NCBI GenBank assembly: GCA_947178475.1
Contig: CAMWYM010000004.1
Location: forward strand, 1-64,000
Length of the DNA: 64,000 nucleotides
Reading direction: 5' to 3'
Origin: an uncultured Clostridium sp.
GTDB lineage: Bacteria; Bacillota; Clostridia; Lachnospirales; Lachnospiraceae
The notes under the pieces were generated by a model. It was not told the origin of the DNA. It worked only from the letters and a program-made list of their open reading frames with translations, and ran no database searches. A program made the position numbers and the translations under genes. Below are positions 58,108 through 64,000 of the stretch, piece by piece (position 1 is the first letter of the stretch; every line of letters starts with the position of its first letter).

Positions 58108-60480
58108 TTATACTGACAATTTTTTCATATCCACATTCAACGTCTTACTTTCGCTATAAGGTCTAAAAAGCAGATAAATAAATGCGATTACCAGCAGGAA
58201 CGCAATTGCCGTTCCGATACCAAAGATACCCGCCGCAATAAAAGTACCAATCTGATAAATACACAGTCCCACAATATAGGCAAGTATAGTTTGATAACCG
58301 ATTGCAAACCAGAACCATTTTACATTATTCATCTCTCTCTTTATTGCACCCATCGCAGCAAAGCACGGGGCACACAAAAGATTAAATACAAGAAATGCAT
58401 AAGCGGCAACCGGTGTAATAGCCGCTGACAGCTCACTCCAAATCTCCGCACCATCTTCCGCAACCTCCGCATATCCAAACAACACACCAAAGGTGGCTAC
58501 AACATTTTCTTTTGCAATCAAGCCTGTCACCGTTGCCACTGCCATTTTCCAGTCACCAAAGCCCAAAGGTGCAAAGATTGGTGCGATCACATTGCCAATT
58601 GCAGCAAGTAAACTCTGGTCAAGCTCTTCTGCTTCCAGCATTACAAGACCCCCATCCCAGGTAAAGCCCTGCAAAAACCATAAGACAATAGTTGAAAGTA
58701 AGATAATTGTACCGGCCTTCTTAATAAAGGACCAGCCGCGTTCCCACATGCTCCTCAAAACATTTCCGACAGTCGGCATATGATAGGCTGGCAGCTCCAT
58801 GACAAAAGGAGCCGGATCTCCTGCAAACATACGGTTTTTCTTTAATATGATACCTGAACAGATTATTGCTGCAATCCCGATAAAATAAGCACTCCATGAA
58901 ACCCAGCCGGAATTATCAAAAAACGCACCGGCAATTAAGGCAATAATCGGCAGCTTTGCCCCACAGGGAACAAAAGTAGTTGTCATAATGGTCATCTTAC
59001 GGTCTCTGTCATTTTCAATGGTACGGGATGCCATTATTCCCGGAACACCACACCCACTGCCAATCAGCATTGGGATAAAAGATTTACCTGAAAGACCAAA
59101 CTTACGGAAGATACGGTCCATGATAAATGCCACTCTCGCCATATAACCACATGCCTCTAAAAATGCAAGAAAAATAAATAATACCAGCATCTGAGGCACA
59201 AAGCCGAGAACCGCACCTACGCCGGCCACAATACCGTCCAGAATCAGGCTCTTTAATCCGTCTGCACAGTTTAACGCATCAAGTCCCCTTTCCACCAATA
59301 CCGGTATACCTGGAACCCATACACCATAATCTGCTGTATCCGGTTCTCCCGCCTCAATAATCTGCTGTGCCTGTGTTACAACGCTATCCGAAATATTAAC
59401 GGTTTCAATCACATTATCCTCTTCATCTACAATCTCTGCAGTAACAGCTCCCTCCTCCCAGGCAGCTACAATCTGGTCTGCCCGGCTAAAGTCTGCCGCA
59501 TCCTCCTCATAAGCTGATGTACCGATTCCAAGTAAATGCCAGCCATCGCCAAAAACGCCATCATTGGCCCAGTCGGTTGCCCATCCACCAACCGTGGTAA
59601 CCGATATATAGTATACCAAAAACATCACCACTGCAAAAATCGGTAAAGCCAGCAAACGGTTTGTCACAATTTTATCAATTCGGTCAGACACCGTCAACTT
59701 ATTTTCTCCTGCCTTTTTTACACAGTCACCGATAATAGAAGAAATATATACATACCGTTCATTGGTAATAATGCTTTCTGTGTCATCGTCAAACTCCTTC
59801 TCCAGAGCTTTAATTTCTGCCGAAACATCAACCGATGCATTTAATTGCTCAGCAATCTTATCATCCCGCTCAAGCAGCTTAATGGCAAAGAAACGCTTCA
59901 GTTCTTCAGAAACATCCAGTTTTCTCTCCACGTTCTGGATAGCCTCTTCCACCTTGGAACTAAATACAGGAGTCTGTGTCACAGCCTGTGCCTTTGCTGC
60001 AAGCTCTACTGCCTTAGCCGCCGCCTTTTCAATGCCGGTTCCCTTAAGCGCAGAGATTTCCACAACCTCACAGCCAAGTGCCTTACCCAGTTTATCTATG
60101 TATACCTTATCACCGCTCTTTTCCAATAGGTCTGCCATATTAACTGCCATGATAACCGGAATACCCAGCTCCATAATCTGCGTAGATAAGTACAGATTTC
60201 TTTCGATATTGGTTCCGTCAACAATATTGATAATGGCATCCGGTCTTTCTGAAATCAGGTAATTACGGGCAACCACCTCCTCTAAGGTATACGGTGACAG
60301 GGAATAAATTCCCGGCAGATCCATAATGGTAACTTCCTTATTCCCTTTCCACTTTCCTTCCTTTTTCTCTACAGTTACTCCCGGCCAGTTCCCTACAAAC
60401 TGGTTAGAACCGGTGAGTGCGTTAAATAATGTTGTTTTTCCGCAGTTTGGATTACCTGCTAATGCTATTTTTACTGACAT
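58108..60480 (-). CDS. feoB: Ferrous iron transporter FeoB
   Basis: 790 aa; ALAGNPNCGKTTLFNALTGSNQFVGNWPGVTVEKKEG; Gate/Nucleoside-recognition domains; GCGVPGIMASRTIENDRDR. Confidence 0.98.
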   Translation of the reverse strand: MSVKIALAGNPNCGKTTLFNALTGSNQFVGNWPGVTVEKKEGKWKGNKEVTIMDLPGIYSLSPYTLEEVVARNYLISERPDAIINIVDGTNIERNLYLSTQIMELGIPVIMAVNMADLLEKSGDKVYIDKLGKALGCEVVEISALKGTGIEKAAAKAVELAAKAQAVTQTPVFSSKVEEAIQNVERKLDVSEELKRFFAIKLLERDDKIAEQLNASVDVSAEIKALEKEFDDDTESIITNERYVYISSIIGDCVKKAGENKLTVSDRIDKIVTNRLLALPIFAVVMFLVYYISVTTVGGWATDWANDGVFGDGWHLLGIGTSAYEEDAADFSRADQIVAAWEEGAVTAEIVDEEDNVIETVNISDSVVTQAQQIIEAGEPDTADYGVWVPGIPVLVERGLDALNCADGLKSLILDGIVAGVGAVLGFVPQMLVLFIFLAFLEACGYMARVAFIMDRIFRKFGLSGKSFIPMLIGSGCGVPGIMASRTIENDRDRKMTIMTTTFVPCGAKLPIIALIAGAFFDNSGWVSWSAYFIGIAAIICSGIILKKNRMFAGDPAPFVMELPAYHMPTVGNVLRSMWERGWSFIKKAGTIILLSTIVLWFLQGFTWDGGLVMLEAEELDQSLLAAIGNVIAPIFAPLGFGDWKMAVATVTGLIAKENVVATFGVLFGYAEVAEDGAEIWSELSAAITPVAAYAFLVFNLLCAPCFAAMGAIKREMNNVKWFWFAIGYQTILAYIVGLCIYQIGTFIAAGIFGIGTAIAFLLVIAFIYLLFRPYSESKTLNVDMKKLSV

Positions 60481-60547
60481 TTTTATTCTCCTTCTTGTCT
60501 TAAAATAGAATTTACATACTATAATAATTTGTTATATCTATCTTGCA

Positions 60548-60566
60548 TTAGTTACACCTAACCTAT
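60548..60566. promoter_or_regulatory. DtxR/IdeR-like operator candidate between feoA and feoB
   Basis: TTAGTTACACCTAACCTAT, 14/19 match by eye to the DtxR consensus TTAGGTTAGSCTAACCTAA. Confidence 0.5.
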
Positions 60567-60578
60567 GTTTAAAAAAAA

Positions 60579-60800
60579 TTATTCCACCTCTATCATCTGT
60601 GCATCTGCCCTGCGCAGTGAAAGCTCGTATCCTCGCACCGTAACCTCCACCGGGTCCCCCAGCGGCGCAACCTTTCTCACAAAAATCTGCACCCCTTTTG
60701 TGATTCCCATATCCATAATTCTTCTCTTCACCGGACCCTCTCCGGAAAGCTTCTTCACTGTAACCGTTTCTCCAACGGAAACCTCCTTCAATGTTTTCAT
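60579..60800 (-). CDS. feoA: FeoA family protein (copy adjacent to feoB)
   Basis: 73 aa; MDMGITKGVQIFVRKVAPLGDPVEVTVRGYELSLRRADAQMIEVE. Confidence 0.93.
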   Translation of the reverse strand: MKTLKEVSVGETVTVKKLSGEGPVKRRIMDMGITKGVQIFVRKVAPLGDPVEVTVRGYELSLRRADAQMIEVE

Positions 60801-60903
60801 GATAAATCTTCCTTTCCTATATTACTCTTATTATTTTGAAATCAAATTGTAATCTGGCAACCCAAACTTTCCTCTCTTAAACAGTGTTATATAATAAAAC
60901 CCT

Positions 60904-61134
60904 TCATACCATAATCCGGTTCGCCATATCTCTCCCGATAGCTACTCTGGAGTCCTTTACATTGACAATCACATTTCCGTTGATTTCAGAAACAACTGTC
61001 ACAATTCCTCCGGTAACAAAACCAAGATTTTCCAAAAACTTTTTTGTTTCTTCTTTGCCTCCAACCCTCTTAATGGTATTGGGTACTCCTGTCTGAGCCA
61101 TAGTAAGTGGCATAAAACCAACTCCCTTCATCAT
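60904..61134 (-). CDS. feoA: FeoA family protein (second copy)
   Basis: 76 aa; MPLTMAQTGVPNTIKRVGGKEETKKFLENLGFVTGGIVTVVSEINGNVIVNVKDSRVAIGRDMANRI. Confidence 0.9.
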   Translation of the reverse strand: MMKGVGFMPLTMAQTGVPNTIKRVGGKEETKKFLENLGFVTGGIVTVVSEINGNVIVNVKDSRVAIGRDMANRIMV

Positions 61135-61162
61135 TAACTAAATTTAACACCTTTTTATAATG

Positions 61163-61181
61163 TTAGTATAATCTAACTTCC
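61163..61181. promoter_or_regulatory. Weaker DtxR-like TTAG-N6-CTAA operator candidate upstream of the feo locus
   Basis: TTAGTATAATCTAACTTCC (11/19 by eye to the DtxR consensus); flanked as GTTAG-N6-CTAAC. Confidence 0.35.
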
Positions 61182-61268
61182 ATTAGTTGTCAATAACATT
61201 TTTCGATTTTTATAGGGACACCAGTATTGTTTCAAACTAAAAGGTTTTCCTTTTTTTGATAATTATGC

Positions 61269-61274
61269 TATAAT
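61269..61274 (+). promoter_or_regulatory. Extended -10 promoter element for the DtxR-family gene
   Basis: TATGCTATAATGT; -35 not convincing. Confidence 0.45.
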
Positions 61275-61384
61275 GTATACAAATTTATCTGACAGCAACA
61301 ACATAATAACTCAAACCTCGCACATATCAAGTTGTATTCAGGGTTTAGGAAAATAATTTTAATAATTAATAAACGGAGGAAATC

Positions 61385-61756
61385 ATGGCAACAAGCGAAT
61401 CTTCAGAAAATTATCTGGAAACCATATTAATACTTAGCAAATCATTACCGGTAGTGCGTTCTGTTGATATTGCAACCGAACTGGGTTTTAAAAAATCCAG
61501 TGTCAGTATTGCAATGAAAAATTTGAGGGAAAAACAGTATATTACGGTTACTGATGCCGGCTACATCTACCTGACGGAGGCTGGCAGGGAAATTGCGGAA
61601 ATGATCTATGAACGGCATGAATTATTTACGAAATGGCTGGTGAATCTCGGTGTCGACGAAAAAACTGCATCAGAGGATGCCTGCAAAATGGAACACGTCA
61701 TCAGTAAGGAAAGCTTTGAAGCTATCAAAAAGCATATACCGGATTTTACCAAATAG
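61385..61756 (+). CDS. DtxR/MntR-family metal-dependent transcriptional regulator (short form)
   Basis: 123 aa; ENYLETILILSKSLPVVRSVDIATELGFKKSSVSIAMKNLREKQYI; YERHELFTKWLVNLGV; CKMEHVIS. Confidence 0.92.
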   Translation: MATSESSENYLETILILSKSLPVVRSVDIATELGFKKSSVSIAMKNLREKQYITVTDAGYIYLTEAGREIAEMIYERHELFTKWLVNLGVDEKTASEDACKMEHVISKESFEAIKKHIPDFTK

Positions 61757-61893
61757 TAATTTGTCCCGTCTATGGCGGATTAATCTAACAAAGGGGTGTC
61801 GCAGCTGCGACACCCCTTAAATATAGTACGTGCATATAAAAATCCATTTTTACCACTTATCATGCAATTATGGATAAAGAATATCAATGCAAC

Positions 61894-62877
61894 CTACGAT
61901 AATGCTGCTGTGATAATCGCCATAGAGTAGACCTCAGTGGCCGTACATCCACGTGAAAGGTCGTTAATCGGTGAATTCAGCCCGAGAAGGATTGGTCCGT
62001 ACGCCTCAAAGTTACCCATTCTCTGAGCAATCTTATACCCGATATTGCCAGCATTGATATCTGGGAAAATAAATGTATTTGCATGTCCGCCCACCTCGGA
62101 ATCAGGACATTTCTTTTTGGAAACAGACGGTGAAACCGCCGCATCAAACTGCATCTCTCCGTCAATCGGAACATCCGGATTGCGCTCCTTCGTCTTTCTC
62201 GCTGCATTGCGCATTTTATCCACATCCTCACCGCTGCCTGAACCATCAGTTGAATAGCTTAAAAAGGCAACCTTCGGGTCAACTCCAAAAATCTTTGCAC
62301 AACGTATTGTCTCTTCCGCGATCTCCACCAGTTCATCCTCTGTCGGTTTGATAATAATTCCACAGTCCCCCATTGCCAGCACCTCATTTCCACCTGTCGC
62401 AGAAGGTCTAACCAAAATAAAACATGAGGAAACAATAGAATTTCCCGGCTTGGTCTTAATCAACTGTAAAGCCGGTCTTACTGTATCCGCCGTTGAATAG
62501 GTTGCACCGCCAAGCAGTGCATCTGCATATCCCATTTTCACCAGCATGGTTCCAAAATAGTTATTCTCTAAAAGATATTTTCTTGCCTGTTCCGGTGTAA
62601 CTCCCTTGCTCTTTCTGAGTTCACAAAACTCCTCTACCATTTTGTCTATATCCTCAAAGTCCGCCGGATTAATAATCTCTGAACCTCTGATATTAAAACC
62701 ACTATCCTCAGCCGAATCATAAATTTCATCCGGATCACCAATCAGAATCGGATGTAAGAAATTACTTGCCAAAAGTCTTGAGGAAGCCTCCAAAATACGA
62801 GGATCTTTTCCCTCTGTCAGAACGATTTTCTTTGGATTTTTTTTCAGGATATCAATTAACTGTCCAAAACCAAACAT
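61894..62877 (-). CDS. pta: Phosphate acetyltransferase
   Basis: 327 aa; IVLTEGKDPRILEASSRLL, GGATYSTADTVRPALQLIKTKPG, PINDLSRGCTATEVY. Confidence 0.96.
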   Translation of the reverse strand: MFGFGQLIDILKKNPKKIVLTEGKDPRILEASSRLLASNFLHPILIGDPDEIYDSAEDSGFNIRGSEIINPADFEDIDKMVEEFCELRKSKGVTPEQARKYLLENNYFGTMLVKMGYADALLGGATYSTADTVRPALQLIKTKPGNSIVSSCFILVRPSATGGNEVLAMGDCGIIIKPTEDELVEIAEETIRCAKIFGVDPKVAFLSYSTDGSGSGEDVDKMRNAARKTKERNPDVPIDGEMQFDAAVSPSVSKKKCPDSEVGGHANTFIFPDINAGNIGYKIAQRMGNFEAYGPILLGLNSPINDLSRGCTATEVYSMAIITAALS

Positions 62878-63004
62878 TATTTACCCCTCCACTTTCTATA
62901 ATTGTATACAATATATGTTTTATTATATAGTTTTTTTTCAAATTCTCAAGACATTTTTAACAAAAAGTATTCCTTTTTTTGTCTTTTTTTATGTACAACC
63001 AAGC

Positions 63005-64000
63005 TTAAAAGCCCCTTCTCTTTAAATCTGCCACAAGCTGTACAAAAAATTCCCTCACATCAAAACCGTCAAAATTCTCACGATTTAAGTCAATCATATC
63101 TCCATGAGAAATCCCCCGTCTCCCCTCCACAGTCAGAAACTGAAAGCGCTCTCCCCATGAAACGGAGCCTTGTCCCACCAAACCGTCATTAGGTCCGTCA
63201 AAGGCATTCACCAGCTTATGGGAAAGATTTAAAGGGAAACGCCCTCCTGAGGCCACATTCAGCTTAGATCCCACACTCTGATAATATATTCCGGGTACAT
63301 CCTCCACCACTTCATTTCTCTTACTACAAGCCGATGCTGTCAGGTCCGTAACAGCCTCAATAAAATTCGGATCAGGGTCTCCCAGTTTGGCAAGTGCCGC
63401 ATTGTAGGTATTTGCCATCAAATCCTTTTGCTGCTGGGGTATCTTTGACAACAGATAATCAGCAAACTCGCAGCCTCTGTGAGGTGTATTAATTGTAGTC
63501 AGGGTTGCCACATATTTCCCTGCCCCAAGCATGGACAATGCATATCTGCTGTCCAGCCCGCCCTTGGAATGTGCAATAATATTTAGCTTTTCACACCCTG
63601 TTTCCTTTACAATCTGTTCTATTCTCTCGGCCAGTTCACGCCCGCACTCCTCTACCGAAGCTGCTGACTGATGATTACCGTAATAAATGACTGCACCGTT
63701 TTGCTCTAACTCCTTCGGAATCCTCCCCCAGTAATTCATATACCGGAAATCTCTGAAAAACACACCGTGCACCATCAAAATAGGATATTTTGTGGCACAG
63801 ATTCGCTGGTCACTGCGGGATTTATTCAACAGTATTTTACTGTTCTCAACTGAGACCTCTTTAGACACGGTTTTGATAATAATTCCCAGTACAATCAGAT
63901 GGGCAATAGGAATCCATCCACAGATAATACCTATTACACGCCAGCGTATGCCAAGCTGTCCGGAGGTAACATAAACCCTGATAATTCCATTCCAAAACAC
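63005..64000 (-). CDS. Alpha/beta-hydrolase lipase-like protein (truncated by window end)
   Basis: PILMVHGVFFRDFRYMNYWGRIPKELEQ; GXSXG-type NIIAHSKGGLDSRYAL; TLTTINTPHRG. Confidence 0.88.
   Translation of the reverse strand: MFWNGIIRVYVTSGQLGIRWRVIGIICGWIPIAHLIVLGIIIKTVSKEVSVENSKILLNKSRSDQRICATKYPILMVHGVFFRDFRYMNYWGRIPKELEQNGAVIYYGNHQSAASVEECGRELAERIEQIVKETGCEKLNIIAHSKGGLDSRYALSMLGAGKYVATLTTINTPHRGCEFADYLLSKIPQQQKDLMANTYNAALAKLGDPDPNFIEAVTDLTASACSKRNEVVEDVPGIYYQSVGSKLNVASGGRFPLNLSHKLVNAFDGPNDGLVGQGSVSWGERFQFLTVEGRRGISHGDMIDLNRENFDGFDVREFFVQLVADLKRRGF

Noticed and set aside
59762-60262. 166-aa plus-strand ORF over feoB
   Set aside because: Antisense to the FeoB G-domain region; Ser-rich shadow ORF.
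1-64000. CRISPR arrays, tRNA/rRNA genes, transposases, prophage or defence systems
   Set aside because: Looked for; no repeat-spacer pattern, no RNA gene signature and no such proteins in the ORF list.

Overview
This window is chromosomal sequence from a low-GC, spore-forming, flagellated Firmicute. Gene order and protein style suggest Lachnospiraceae (Roseburia/Agathobacter-like); this is inferred, since there is no rRNA here. Almost every gene is on the minus strand. (1) 1-27.7 kb: a near-complete fla/che cluster, in transcription order flgB-flgC-fliE-fliF-fliG-fliH-fliI-fliJ-motE-like-fliK-flgD-TIGR02530-flgE-flbD-motA-motB-fliL-fliM-fliY-cheY-fliO-fliP-fliQ-fliR-flhB-flhA-flhF-flhG-ycgR(PilZ)-cheB-cheA (cut by the window edge). 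(2) 27.7-41.6 kb: housekeeping genes (codY, topA, dprA, comM, nrdR, ymxH, deoB, a DAHP synthase, dacF, scpB, scpA). (3) 41.6-51.7 kb: a wall teichoic acid-type locus (ugd, tarJ/tarI-like, three CDP-polyol phosphotransferases, TagGH-type ABC exporter, GT2). (4) 51.9-56.7 kb: spoIVA, gpsA, plsY, der. (5) 56.8-64 kb: small envelope protein, cupin, a feo iron-uptake locus with two FeoA proteins and a divergent DtxR/MntR-family regulator, pta, and a partial lipase. No rRNA, tRNA, CRISPR, transposase or prophage was recognised. The most interesting non-coding signal is a three-copy structured intergenic element (scpA/scpB, tag gene/tarI, feoB/small Cys protein). It always has the same orientation relative to transcription, abuts the downstream Shine-Dalgarno, and two copies have stem arms that differ by compensatory changes. 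Also notable are a terminator plus new promoter splitting the fla/che cluster at flgE/flbD, a receiver-less CheB, DtxR-like boxes in the feo locus, and two long perfect palindromes. I could not run searches, so all novelty claims are provisional.
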